DNA of 64,000 bases from Planctomycetota bacterium (GTDB lineage: Bacteria > Planctomycetota > Phycisphaerae > UBA1845), in assembly GCA_030616775.1 (NCBI GenBank), contig JAUWWQ010000010.1, positions 34,588 to 98,587 of the forward strand, read 5' to 3'. Shown one piece after another: positions 43,670 through 52,446 of the stretch. The position numbers and the translations under genes are program-made. The notes under the pieces are model-generated. The model was given only the letters and a program-made list of their open reading frames with translations, was not told the DNA's origin and made no database searches. Every line of letters starts with the position of its first letter. Position 1 is the stretch's first letter.

Positions 43670-43948
43670 CTAGGTCTTTCGGTCTCTCGCCTGCTTGAGC
43701 CAATCCCGCAGGTTTCGTGCGAGAACCTCAGGGTCGCGCCTGGTGAGGATGTGCTCGGCGATGCTGGGTGGCACCTTAAGTGTCTTTACGGCCTTCTCCG
43801 CCCGGGCCCAGAGCTGATTCAGTCTTGCGTCGGTTTCAGCCAGATAGAGCTCGGTGACGATCTCACCGAGCTTCGAGAGCATGATCTCGTCACGTTGGTC
43901 ATAGTACCGCTCGATGACCTTCTTTTGATATGGTGTGTGGTCGGGCAT
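43670..43948 (-). CDS. Small conserved-looking helical protein
   Basis: 92 residues (MPDHTPYQKKVIERYYDQRD...). It is helical, charged, without Cys or membrane segments. I recall very similar short proteins (start '..TPYQKKIIERYYDHRD', middle 'LGEIVTELYLAE', end 'RNLRDWLKQA') from other planctomycetes, without assigned function. It is flanked on both sides by AAAAGGT.CAGGAT inverted repeats. The start ATG has no strong ribosome site in view. Confidence 0.6.
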   Translation of the reverse strand: MPDHTPYQKKVIERYYDQRDEIMLSKLGEIVTELYLAETDARLNQLWARAEKAVKTLKVPPSIAEHILTRRDPEVLARNLRDWLKQARDRKT

Positions 43949-44216
43949 GGTGGTTTCTTACCGATCGGCAAAGCCCGTGTCAAGCCGCGAGGCCGCGGAA
44001 GGTCGCCGTGGGGGCGCCGCCGTCGGTGCTGTCCACATCTTGATTCCCCACACGGATCGCGTGCGCGGGATTCCTATATGCCGTAGCGCGCGCGTAGCGC
44101 CATGCCAAGAAAAAGAAAACGTGGAAAACAGTCTCGGGATTCTCTTCTTGCATCGAGAAAATCATCCTGACACCTTTTCCCAATGAGGATTACTCTTCTT
44201 CTCGAAAGGAACTCTT
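43949..44216. repeat. Gap with second RAYT-type inverted repeat
   Basis: 44126-44183 (GAAAACAGTCTCGGGATTCT ... AAAATCATCCTGACACCTTT TCCC) is a second copy of the repeat at 43612. The sequence before it (43980-44100) is GC-rich, with GCGCGCGTAGCGCC. No gene was recognised. Confidence 0.45.
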
Positions 44217-44558
44217 ATGCCAACCGATCTTACGGCTTTCTATGATGGTTGGAGAGCCGATCGCGGCCGGATCAATCGTGAAGCCCCGGACCTGGGACGC
44301 GGTTTCGCGACGTTTTACCAGGGCGTTATGAAAGACGGCGCTCTGACCCTGCGCGAGAAGGAACTGATTGCGACGGCGATCGGCATCGCGATGCGCTGCG
44401 AACCGTGCATCTATCTCCATACGCGCGGCTGCCTGAAAGCGGGGGCAACCCGCGAACAGGTGCTCGAGGCTGCGGCGGTCGCCACGATGATGCAAGGCGG
44501 CCCGGCGTTCGTCCACCTGCCGTCCGTGGTGGCGGCGTTGGATGCACAGGGCGAGTAA
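44217..44558 (+). CDS. Carboxymuconolactone decarboxylase (AhpD-like) family protein
   Basis: 113 residues, all helical. It has the AhpD-like core: LREKELIATAIGIAMRCEPCIYLHTRGCLKAGATREQVLEAAAVATMM, with the redox pair CEPC and the following His. Relatives act as alkylhydroperoxidase partners or as small redox enzymes; true decarboxylases of this family lack the CxxC. AAAGGAA lies six bases before the ATG. It stands alone between repeats and a broken integrase. Confidence 0.88.
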   Translation: MPTDLTAFYDGWRADRGRINREAPDLGRGFATFYQGVMKDGALTLREKELIATAIGIAMRCEPCIYLHTRGCLKAGATREQVLEAAAVATMMQGGPAFVHLPSVVAALDAQGE

Positions 44559-44689
44559 CTCTTTGGTGTTGACTCTGACGCGGGAATGATTGGAAGTCTA
44601 CTCGCGGTGGCTACTGCGGGATTTTCGATCCGGTTCTTTCCCACGGGTTGAAGGGGCGAACGCGCCGGAGCTGTTGGTGATCGGGATGG

Positions 44690-45440
44690 ACGGCGGTCAC
44701 TCAGCATCGACGAGGCTCGTCGGCTGCTCAGTGTGTTCGAACCGCGTCGGCTATTCTATTCAGTGCAACTCTGGACGGGGCTTCGCGTGTCCGAGGTGCG
44801 TGCGATACAATGGCGGGACCTACAACTCGACAGCGATCGGCCTTGCATAACACTCCGTACCGAGACGACCAAGTCAAAACGGGCGGACGAGTTGCCGCTG
44901 CACCCGGACTTGGCTGAGGCGTTGATCGAGTCAAAGTCGCCGTTTGTCCAGCCGACCGATCAGGTGTTCAAGACGACGCCGATCCTACGGACGTTTAAGC
45001 GGGACCTGGAGAGGGCCGGGATTCCCTTTGCCGATGATGATGGTCGGACCGTGGACCGACACGCCCTCCGCACGACGTTTATATCCTGGCTTGGTCAGTA
45101 CGGCGTGGACCCCAGGGCACAAGTCATGCTGGCCCGCCACGCTCCGCAGGGGGTGATGTTGCGGAACTACCAGGACTTCGGCGTGTTCGACTTATGGGCC
45201 GAGATCGCCAAGTTGCCTGGGCTGACAGGCCGGGGCTCCGGTACCACAGCTGTCCGGGCAACCGGGACCGATGGCGCGCCTGCCTCTGTCGGTCAACCGG
45301 TGGTAGCACGCCCAGTAGCACTAAGGGTTGGCCGGGAGGGTGTAAACCTGACCCGAAGTGGCCGGATGGGCAGTGCTGCGTCAGCACCGTGTCGTAGCGA
45401 GAAGACCCTACAAAACAAGGGTTTTTCGGTCTCTAAAGGC
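44690..45440 (+). pseudogene. Tyrosine recombinase, catalytic domain only (truncated)
   Basis: The frame carries SLSIDEARRLLSVFEPRRLF, then TGLRVSEVRAIQWRDL (catalytic Arg), DRHALRTTFISWLG (HxxR) and ARHAPQGVMLRNYQDF (His and nucleophilic Tyr). The N-terminal SAM-like and arm-binding domains are absent, and an in-frame stop lies at 44649. After KLPGL the frame runs on without a stop, through repeat-like sequence and across tRNA-Ala to 45569, so the original end is unclear. Its position against the 3' end of a tRNA gene is typical of an integrated element of which only this remnant is left. Confidence 0.75.
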
Positions 45441-45442
45441 AC

Positions 45443-45515
45443 TGGAGCCGAGCGGACTCGAACCGCCGACCTTCTGGTTGCAAACCAGACGCTCTCCCAA
45501 CTGAGCTACGACCCC
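45443..45515 (-). tRNA. tRNA-Ala (UGC)
   Basis: 73-nt cloverleaf read on the minus strand: acceptor 5' GGGGTCG with 3' CGGCTCC (two G-U pairs), D stem GCTC/GAGC, anticodon stem TCTGG/CCAGA with loop TTTGCAA (anticodon TGC), T arm with GGTTCGAGTCC, and discriminator A. CCA is not encoded. The 3' end faces the truncated integrase. Confidence 0.92.
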
Positions 45516-45822
45516 GGATTGGTGGGAATGTACCAGATTGCAGATCACAGGCCAATGACCACGGCCTGAACCGGCAGGAGCACTCCGTGAAGTCCTGGTA
45601 CTTTATACCAATCCCAGTTTAAGTTTGCCGTTTGCCGGTCGAAGCTGAAAGGATAGATGCCGGTCCGCGCGGGCTTCCGACTCTGTGGAGACAAGTTCCA
45701 CCCGCGGCTCGGGAGTAGGACGATCGGCAGTCTCAAAACAGACGTGGCATTGCCCGTGTTTTCCATCGAATTGGCCGGTAATGGCATAGTCACAGGCCGC
45801 CCGATTTGTCATACTGGAATTG
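45516..45822. other. Gap upstream of tRNA-Ala
   Basis: About 300 bp. It should hold the tRNA promoter (minus strand). A 69-codon minus-strand frame (45603-45812) with CDYAITGQFDGKHGQCHVC could be a small Cys-containing protein but has no ribosome site or known relatives. Nothing else was seen. Confidence 0.3.
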
Positions 45823-46350
45823 ATGCCCTACCACGTAATCATCGACGGCAACAACCTGCTGCACGCCATGCATGCGTGCGCCCCACTGCCGGCGATCGGC
45901 CGGGAGACGTTGGTGAAGATCATCGACCGCTGGGCCAGGCAGGGCGACGACGAGGTTACGCTGGTCTTCGACGGGCCGGTCCCTCGGGAGGGGCTCGCCA
46001 AGCAGATGACCTCCAGCCGAATCACCGTCCGGTTCAGCGCCCCGGCCACCGCCGATGACGTGATTGTGGCCATGATCCAGCGGGCCAAAGACCCTGGGAC
46101 GGTCCGCGTGGTGTCCGGCGACAAAGCCATTCGCCTGGAGGCTGCATACCGCCGATGCCTCCATATCGACGCCGTCGGCTTTGTCACGGAAATGTTCCCG
46201 TCTGAAGGGAAGCCCAAACCCGCTGCACCTGCAATGGGTGAGAAGCCCCAGAAGATATCACCTGAAGAGACCAAGGAATGGCTCGAGCGGTTCGGCTTTG
46301 ACAGCGACGACACCGAGCCGTTTGACGGCCACGACGCAATGACACAATGA
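45823..46350 (+). CDS. YacP-like NYN domain protein (putative RNase)
   Basis: 175 residues from ATG 45823. A PIN/NYN-type fold starts with HVIIDGNNLLHAMHA (conserved DGNN), followed by DDEVTLVFDGPVPREG, ITVRFSAPATADDVIVAMIQ (AxDxI acidic site) and VRVVSGDKAIRLEA. The tail is Pro/Lys-rich, then a helix (PEETKEWLERFGF). YacP/Rae1 proteins cut mRNA on ribosomes in Firmicutes; whether this relative does so is inferred. It runs convergent with the GspE-like gene. Confidence 0.8.
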   Translation: MPYHVIIDGNNLLHAMHACAPLPAIGRETLVKIIDRWARQGDDEVTLVFDGPVPREGLAKQMTSSRITVRFSAPATADDVIVAMIQRAKDPGTVRVVSGDKAIRLEAAYRRCLHIDAVGFVTEMFPSEGKPKPAAPAMGEKPQKISPEETKEWLERFGFDSDDTEPFDGHDAMTQ

Positions 46351-46372
46351 GCAAGACTACCACGTACTTGAG

Positions 46373-48046
46373 TTAGTCCGAACTAGCGGTGACGCGAAGT
46401 GCTTCCTCGAGCGAGGTGAGGCCTTGACGTACCTTGGTGATAGCATCGTCCCGCAGGGTAATCGCACCATGCTCGACGGCGCATGCAGACAGCTTCTCGG
46501 CTGTGGCCTTTTCCATTACCAGTTGCGACAGACTGGCGTCAAACGGAAGGAATTCGAAGAGCCCGACCCTGTCATAGTAACCGCTGCGTAGACACCGGCC
46601 GCACCCCACACCGCGGTAGATTTCGACGCCCTTGCGGTCGAGAGGAATACCAAGCATCTTGCGTTCCATCTCGTTGGGCTCGCGCCCGCGCTTGCAGTTG
46701 GTGCAAATCTTGCGGACCAGGCGCTGGGCCATCACACCGATCAGGGCACTGGCCACCAGGTAGGGCTCGCAGCCCATATCCAAAAGGCGTGTCACGGCGC
46801 CGGCAGCGGAGTTGGTGTGCAGTGTGGCGAAGACCAGATGGCCGGTCAGCGACGCCTCGAGCGCCAAATGGGCCGTCTCCTGATCCCGAACCTCACCCAC
46901 CATTATCACGTCCGGGTCGTGTCGAAGGATGCTGCGCAGGGCCCGGGCGAACGAAACACCGTGCTCCGGGTCCACGGGAATCTGATTGACGCCGGCAATA
47001 TGATACTCCACCGGATCCTCGACGGTGATGATGTGCTTGTCGACACTATTGATGTGTTGCAGACCAGCATACAGAGTCGTGGTCTTGCCGCTGCCGGTCG
47101 GGCCGGTGATCAGGATAATGCCATACGGCCGACTTATCAGCCGCTCGAACGCCTGACGAAGCTCCATCCCCATACCCAGGTGTTCCATCGTCAATCGTGA
47201 ACGGTCCTTCGGCAGCAAGCGAAGTGTCACACGCTCGCCACGGGCGGTGGGAATCACGGCCATACGTACGTCGATATCCTGATCGAAGCTGCGCTGGATG
47301 AAGCGTCCGTCCTGGGGCCTGCGACGCTCGGTGATGTCCAGCGAGCCCAGCACCTTGACCCGCGAGATCAGCGCCGGCGCCGCGGCAAGCGGGAAAGCCC
47401 TTGACTCTACCATTCGGCCGTCGATGCGCAGACGCACGCGGAGACGATCGTCCTCCGGTTCGATGTGGATGTCGCTGGCTCGGCGGTCCACAGCCTCATC
47501 AATAATGCTGTCAAACTGCTCGACCATGTTCAGGCCGGTCGTCGACGGCGACGGAGCCCACATGGTGGGCATCGCTTTTTGCGGGCGGGCCCCGCGCGCC
47601 CGGGCCGCGCCGTAGATATCATCGATAGTGGCGCGGATCTGACCACGAGGGCTGACCACGTATTGGATCGACCGATCGAGCGTAGCCTCCAATGCGGCCC
47701 GTACGGAAGGGTCAACAGGATCGGCAACAGTGGCCACCAGTTGCCCTCCGACCTCTCCAAACAGCAGGCAATCCTTGCGGCGGGCGATGTTCTCGGGAAG
47801 CGTCAATGCCCATGCCCGAGTCGGTGCGTGCTCGGCCAGGTCCAGGAGTCGAAGCTCGCTCATCTCCGCATAAACCTTGGCAACGTCACCTTCGTTGATC
47901 AGGTTGTGGGTCAGCAGCACCTCGATCAGCGGTAGACCTCCAAACTCCGATTCGCGCTGCATCGAGGCCAAGCCGACGGACGTCAACGTACCGTCGCCGG
48001 TAAGCTGTGAGACAATCCGATGTTCCGCCTTGGCCGCTGCGATCAT
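46373..48046 (-). CDS. GspE/PilB family secretion or pilus ATPase
   Basis: 557 residues from ATG 48046. The N-terminal GspE_N-like part (LPLIEVLLTHNLINEGDVAK) is followed by the ATPase core: Walker A ILITGPTGSGKTTTLYAGLQ, Asp box DIHIEPEDDRLRVRLRIDG, Walker B DPDVIMVGEVRDQETAHLAL, and His box LTGHLVFATLHTNSA. The tetracysteine zinc motif (ICTNCKRG...GVGCGRCLRSGYYDR) is complete. It powers type II secretion or type IV pilus assembly. No other pilus or secretion gene is adjacent. A longer frame to 48400 exists, but its first ~118 codons read through dispersed repeats. Confidence 0.93.
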   Translation of the reverse strand: MIAAAKAEHRIVSQLTGDGTLTSVGLASMQRESEFGGLPLIEVLLTHNLINEGDVAKVYAEMSELRLLDLAEHAPTRAWALTLPENIARRKDCLLFGEVGGQLVATVADPVDPSVRAALEATLDRSIQYVVSPRGQIRATIDDIYGAARARGARPQKAMPTMWAPSPSTTGLNMVEQFDSIIDEAVDRRASDIHIEPEDDRLRVRLRIDGRMVESRAFPLAAAPALISRVKVLGSLDITERRRPQDGRFIQRSFDQDIDVRMAVIPTARGERVTLRLLPKDRSRLTMEHLGMGMELRQAFERLISRPYGIILITGPTGSGKTTTLYAGLQHINSVDKHIITVEDPVEYHIAGVNQIPVDPEHGVSFARALRSILRHDPDVIMVGEVRDQETAHLALEASLTGHLVFATLHTNSAAGAVTRLLDMGCEPYLVASALIGVMAQRLVRKICTNCKRGREPNEMERKMLGIPLDRKGVEIYRGVGCGRCLRSGYYDRVGLFEFLPFDASLSQLVMEKATAEKLSACAVEHGAITLRDDAITKVRQGLTSLEEALRVTASSD

Positions 48047-48189
48047 GGCGTCACCGTCATCTGCGAGCCGATCCGATAACACAACCCGTATGCAGAGACT
48101 GCGATTGCGTCGTGGCTGCCAACGATCTCTATTGTACACAAAACTGAGTGACCTGGCGCACCTGGGAGTAAGTCCTTGCTTGTATGTGG

Positions 48190-48345
48190 ACCGAAGGCTA
48201 GTCGCTGGACCGAGAATCCCTTCCCTCGCTGGACCGAGAATCCCTTCTCGGTCCTCTGGCAGGTGCCGAGAATCCCGATGTACATCGGGACTCGGCACAG
48301 CGTGTGAGGCCGAGTGCGTGTGGGGCCGACTTTTCAGTCGGTCGA
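48190..48345. repeat. Hairpin modules of the mini inverted-repeat family
   Basis: Contains GCTGGACCGAGAATCCCTTC twice, CTCGGTCCTCTGGCAGGTGC and CCGAGAATCCCGATGTACATC GGGACTCGGCACAGCG, the same inner hairpins as elements A and B, but no TACCGTGTTTCA ends were found. A GGCCGAC..GTCGGTC palindrome follows at about 48325. Read as protein, this makes a spurious N-terminal extension on the GspE-like gene. Confidence 0.55.
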
Positions 48346-48400
48346 TCCGAATTGTGAGGACCAAGGGCCGCGAACAACTGGCACAGGCCCACCCGGCCAC

Positions 48401-48934
48401 CTACGTAGTCGCGGGCCCATAGGGGCTTTGGCTGCGATATCGCTGTTCGAATTCCTGGCGGGTGCACATGGTTTTGATGTCTATCATCCGATCGAGGGTG
48501 AGAATGCCGTCCAGGTGGTCAATCTCGTGTTGGAGCAGCTCTGACAGGTTGCCCTCGGCTTTGATCTTACGCCACTCGCCGCTCAGATCCAGATACCGCA
48601 CCTTGATCCAGGAGTAACGTGGCACCTGCATGAAGACGCACAGGAAGCTGAGGCAGCCGTCCCAGACGACCGTCGTCTCGTCGCTATGCTCGATGACACT
48701 GGGGTTGATCAGCGGCCAGGGCTTGTCGACATTCAAGAAGACGATGCGCTTTAGCACGCCTATCTGCGGAGCGGCGATCCCCCGGCCATAACCCGTCGTC
48801 GCCCGCCAATGCGCCAGCGTGTCCTTCAAGTCGCTGACGACCTCCGCCACCTCGGGCGCTGAAAAATCTTCGACAGGCGCACAAACCTCCCGCAGAACCG
48901 GGTTGCCAAGTTGTAGGACCTCACGTACAGCCAT
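48401..48934 (-). CDS. def: Peptide deformylase
   Basis: 177 residues with the three deformylase motifs: GRGIAAPQIG (GxGxAAPQ), WDGCLSF (usual EGCLS; Asp replaces Glu) and LLQHEIDHLDG (HExxH zinc site). It removes the formyl group from new proteins. The Cys metal ligand and both His are present, so it is probably active. LCVFMQVPRY replaces the usual 'p.g.....V.R' segment, giving a somewhat divergent enzyme. It lies 94 bp after trxB on the same strand and may share its transcript. Confidence 0.9.
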   Translation of the reverse strand: MAVREVLQLGNPVLREVCAPVEDFSAPEVAEVVSDLKDTLAHWRATTGYGRGIAAPQIGVLKRIVFLNVDKPWPLINPSVIEHSDETTVVWDGCLSFLCVFMQVPRYSWIKVRYLDLSGEWRKIKAEGNLSELLQHEIDHLDGILTLDRMIDIKTMCTRQEFEQRYRSQSPYGPATT

Positions 48935-49028
48935 TTCACTTCACCCGCGTGAATCGTCGAAGCCCCAGCACGGGCGCGGGGCGCGTAGTAGTCAGCAGGG
49001 GCAGCGATTCTTACCGCGGTCCAAGCGC

Positions 49029-50066
49029 TTACTCGATACCCTCTTCGGCCAGCCAGCGTTCGGCGTCGATGGCGGCCTTGCAGCCCATAGCGGCGGCCGT
49101 CACCGCCTGACGGTAGACGCTGTCTACACAATCGCCGGCGGCGAAAACGCCCTCCACGCTGGTCGTTGACCGGTAAAGATCCTGGAGCTTGATGTAGCCC
49201 TTGTCGTCGAGTTGGAGCTGACCCCCGAGAAACTCCGTAGCGGGCGTGTGGCTAATGGCCATGAACAGACCACCGAGCCTGAGGGTGGATTCCTCGCCGG
49301 TCTTCGTATCTTTGAGTCGCACCCCCGAGATTCTGTCGTCGCCGAGCACGTCGATGACGATCTTGTTCCACAGGATCTCGATCTTGGGATTATCCATTGC
49401 CCGTTTGGCCATGATCTTCGACGCCCGGAGCTGGTCGCGGCGATGGATCATGCACACCTTTGAGGCAAACTTGGTCAGGTAGGTTGCTTCTTCGACGGCG
49501 GAATCACCCCCACCGATGACTGCCAGAACCTTGTCACGAAAGAGCGGCAGGGCACCGTCGCACACGGCACAAGCGCTGACTCCGCCGCCGCTTCGGGCCA
49601 GCCGCTGCTCATTCTCCAGTCCAAGCCAATTGGCCGTTGCCCCCGTGGCTATGATCAATGCGTGAGTCTGGTACTCGGTGTCATCCTCCCCGGTTACAAC
49701 GAACGGCCGCGCAGATAAATCGACCCGCTTGCATTCGTGGTACGAGTAGCTATGTCCGTCGTCGGGGCTGGAAACGTCAGGGCTGAGGCCGTGATCGGTG
49801 ACGATGCGCGTCCCGAAGCGCACCGCCTGCTGCTCGAAACAGGACATCATCCTGGGGCCGGTGATACCCTCGGGGAAGCCCGGATAGTTCTCCACCTCGG
49901 TGGTCAGCATGAGCTGCCCGCCCGGCAGGACCGTTGTCGGGACGGTCTTTGGCCGACCGGCAAATACCAAGGGTGTAAGATTCGCTCGGGCTGCGTAGAT
50001 GGCGGCGGTCCACCCTGCCGGCCCCGAGCCGACAATGATCACCTTCTCTACATGATTCTGTGGCAT
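49029..50066 (-). CDS. trxB: Thioredoxin reductase
   Basis: 345 residues. FAD-binding VIIVGSGPAGWTAAIYAARA, the redox-active CAVCDG in SACAVCDGALPLF, NAD(P)-binding VIGGGDSAVEEATYLTKFAS, HRRDQLRASKIMAKRA, and the C-terminal FAD block GVFAAGDCVDSVYRQAVTAAAMGCKAAIDAE. It keeps thioredoxin reduced with NADPH. The HRRDxxRA basic residues fit NADPH preference. AGGAG lies about 11 bases before the ATG. Confidence 0.95.
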   Translation of the reverse strand: MPQNHVEKVIIVGSGPAGWTAAIYAARANLTPLVFAGRPKTVPTTVLPGGQLMLTTEVENYPGFPEGITGPRMMSCFEQQAVRFGTRIVTDHGLSPDVSSPDDGHSYSYHECKRVDLSARPFVVTGEDDTEYQTHALIIATGATANWLGLENEQRLARSGGGVSACAVCDGALPLFRDKVLAVIGGGDSAVEEATYLTKFASKVCMIHRRDQLRASKIMAKRAMDNPKIEILWNKIVIDVLGDDRISGVRLKDTKTGEESTLRLGGLFMAISHTPATEFLGGQLQLDDKGYIKLQDLYRSTTSVEGVFAAGDCVDSVYRQAVTAAAMGCKAAIDAERWLAEEGIE

Positions 50067-50315
50067 CGACGTACTGCTCCTCTTGCTGTGCGTTTGCGGT
50101 TGACTTCATCCGGTCCCGACCGTCGTGTGGGTCGGGAGGGCACCATCATAGTGGCCGGCGCTGAGGCGGTCCAAGGTGACTATTCACGTTTGACCGTCGC
50201 GGGAAAGGATTCTACCCTCGTGGCCGACGAACCTGAGCTATGCTCCCGCGACAGGTCGGTCTTGGCGTGCGACGCCAAGCCGCGTTGCGTAACCCTGACC
50301 GCAGAGGAACCTACC

Positions 50316-51290
50316 GTGCAAGCGGGACGGCGAAAACACGTGTATCGGGTCCAAGGACTTGCGGTTCTTACGCTACTGCTGAGCGCCATTGGGTGCGCCA
50401 CCAATGGAACACCGCAGCGCATCGAGGCCTGGACGGAAGCATGGTCGGAGGAGGGTCTCACCGGGCGGCGGCTTGTTACCGAGCACTTCGAGATAGTCAC
50501 CACGCTGCGCGATGCCCAATTCGAAGCCGCACTTCCAGACTTTCTCGAAGCAGCCTACAAGCAGTACGTCGGAACGATCGCGCCGCCGGAGGACGTTGAG
50601 TCGAAGCTGACCATGTACGTCTTCAACACACGATCTGAGTGGGCGCGCTTTGCACGGCGGCGCTTCCCGGCTCGATACAACGTCTACTCCCGCATCCGAT
50701 CGGGCGGATTTACCGAAGGCGACGCTTCCGTGTTGTTTTACGTGAGCCGGGGAGCCACGCTGGCGACACTCGCCCACGAGGGCTGGCATCAGTACGTCAG
50801 CTCGCGATTCCACGCGCCCATCCCGGCGTGGCTTGACGAGGGGCTGGCCTGCTACCACGAAGCCGTCGAGTTTGCCGGATCAGTGCCCAGGTTTACACCA
50901 CAGCACAACACTTTTCGGATCAACAGCCTGCGCGAGGCTGTCCAAACGGGCGGGGATATGTCACTTCGTGAGATCATCGACACCGACGCCGGCCGGATCA
51001 TCATTCAGCACCATAGCGGCATCACACAGATGTATTATGCCCAAGCCTGGGCTGTGGTGACGTTCCTGCGACACGGTGCCGGCGGACGGTTCGCAGCAGC
51101 GTTCGACCAAATGCTGGACGACATTGCCGACGGCACCTTCTCCGTTCGCGTCAGCGCCGCCGGACTTGGCGTCGTGGATGGGAGCCATCTCAGCTTCGGT
51201 GAGGCCGCTTTCCGTGCGTATTTCGACCAGAGACCGGAAGAGTTGTCTGAGGAATACTACGACCACCTCGTGCGTGTCGCCGGCTTCTAA
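50316..51290 (+). CDS. DUF1570-like lipoprotein with HExxH motif
   Basis: 324 residues from a GTG with AGAGGAA eight bases upstream; the open frame extends much further upstream but without coding character. The lipobox LLLSAIGC is at about residue 25. The body has a gluzincin-like pattern, LAHEGWHQYV (HExxH) and WLDEGLACYHEA (the downstream Glu helix), as in peptidase-MA/DUF1570 proteins common in Planctomycetota. It is probably an extracytoplasmic metallopeptidase; no activity is proven for the family. It runs divergently from trxB. Confidence 0.8.
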   Translation: MQAGRRKHVYRVQGLAVLTLLLSAIGCATNGTPQRIEAWTEAWSEEGLTGRRLVTEHFEIVTTLRDAQFEAALPDFLEAAYKQYVGTIAPPEDVESKLTMYVFNTRSEWARFARRRFPARYNVYSRIRSGGFTEGDASVLFYVSRGATLATLAHEGWHQYVSSRFHAPIPAWLDEGLACYHEAVEFAGSVPRFTPQHNTFRINSLREAVQTGGDMSLREIIDTDAGRIIIQHHSGITQMYYAQAWAVVTFLRHGAGGRFAAAFDQMLDDIADGTFSVRVSAAGLGVVDGSHLSFGEAAFRAYFDQRPEELSEEYYDHLVRVAGF

Positions 51291-51632
51291 GCGACGCCTG
51301 CCGCTTCTATCCCGCGTCGCTGCAACCACGCCCGGATAAAGCCCGCATACCAGCATCCTTACACCACCCTCGTTACACCCGCGCAAACCCACGATTGTTG
51401 CACAAGTGCTCGGCGTCGCTGGCCGAAAGTAGTGCGCCCAGTTGAATCCTGCGCCGAGCGACGCAGATACAACGGTCAGCCCCGATGTCGGCTCGATAGG
51501 GGTACCCATACGGCTTGGGGCCGATTCAGCAACGCCCCATAACGAAGGGCAAGGAAGGAGCAGCCTGCAACGTTGGCGGGCAGCCGGAATGAGCATACGG
51601 ATTTGCAGGACTATCTTCCCAAGGAGCTTCCA
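51291..51632. other. Gene-free gap
   Basis: About 340 bp. It includes short palindromes such as GTGCTCGGCGTCGCTGGCC and GCGCCGAGCGACGCAG, and the Shine-Dalgarno of the next gene at its right end. No gene recognised. Confidence 0.35.
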
Positions 51633-52046
51633 ATGATAAGAAGACGCCCAATAGCATTGGCACTTTTGTGCAGTATAGCCGTGGCGACGGCGGGTTGTGC
51701 TACGATCATCTCAGGGACGAGTCAGACCATCACCGTCCACTCGAACCCGCCGGGTGCATACGTGCAGATCGGGCATCAGACCGGAACGACGCCGGTGACC
51801 CTGCACATCCCCAAAGGGAAGGACTACCCGGTTGAGATTGCCCAGGGGCCGGACAAGCGAGTGGTGGCGCTCAATCGAAACCTCGATCCGATGACGCTAC
51901 TGAACATCATTCCTCCGCTGTGGCCGGGGTTCATCGTCGACGCAGTTACCGGCGCCATCACGAAGTACGACCCCAATGTGATCTCTGTCGATTTCAGGAC
52001 GGGGCAAGCGGTTGACTACACTCACCTGACGCGCTTCCAGGAGTAG
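51633..52046 (+). CDS. PEGA-domain lipoprotein
   Basis: 137 residues from ATG 51633, with AAGGAG seven bases upstream. Lipoprotein signal LALLCSIAVATAGC. The PEGA pattern follows: TITVHSNPPGAYVQIGHQTGTTPVTLHIPKG (surface-layer-like beta fold). Then a hydrophobic stretch (MTLLNIIPPLWPGFIVDAVTGAITKY) with the layout seen in small envelope proteins of this type. It is probably an outer-envelope structural lipoprotein. Confidence 0.8.
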   Translation: MIRRRPIALALLCSIAVATAGCATIISGTSQTITVHSNPPGAYVQIGHQTGTTPVTLHIPKGKDYPVEIAQGPDKRVVALNRNLDPMTLLNIIPPLWPGFIVDAVTGAITKYDPNVISVDFRTGQAVDYTHLTRFQE

Positions 52047-52446
52047 CGATCGGGCACGTGCAGGTTTCAGGGGGCCGCACGCTTCACTCCGCGCGGATAC
52101 CTCCCTCGGCACCAGGGCCGCAGCCCGGTCGAATCACCATCCGTGCGCGCTTCGAGTTGGTGTCGCTTGTCCTGATCCTTTCCCGCCGCCTGCGTTGGGC
52201 CGGGCAGCGCTTGCACCGCGACCCAGGTCTACGGTTCAGTCAATGTGGGGACGGCCTTGCCGGGGAGCCAGTGCAACGTCCGCGGATGGGTCGCTTAGTA
52301 TCAGGCCACAGGCCCACGGCACCCCACTTTCCGGCGGTTCGACGGCGCGCTCGCATCGACGGTCCACCTCGCTAAAATGACTGGTGGCTGGCTGGGGACT
52401 CACCGGATCTGCAGCAGCCTGAACTGCAAGCAGTAAGGTGGACCAC
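52047..52446. other. Gap with a possible frameshifted mini-lipoprotein
   Basis: About 400 bp. From GTG 52143 the frame reads RARFELVSLVLILS; removing one C from the CCC at about 52181-52184 joins it to AACVGPGSACTATQVYGSVN and on to GWVA with a TAG at 52298. The result would be a ~50-residue lipoprotein with lipobox LSAAC. As the sequence stands the frame is broken. No other feature seen. Confidence 0.3.

Noticed and set aside
44733..45569. Full 278-residue integrase as one intact gene
   Set aside because: The frame has no N-terminal domains, starts at an internal GTG, and its last third reads through repeats and tRNA-Ala; better called a remnant.
48047..48400. 118-codon N-terminal extension of the GspE/PilB ATPase
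   Set aside because: It translates dispersed hairpin repeats (GILGPAREGILGPA) and has no homology to GspE N-termini.
49737..50315. Possible 193-codon N-terminal extension of the DUF1570-like lipoprotein
   Set aside because: It overlaps trxB on the other strand and would put the lipoprotein signal in mid-protein; GTG 50316 with AGAGGAA fits better.
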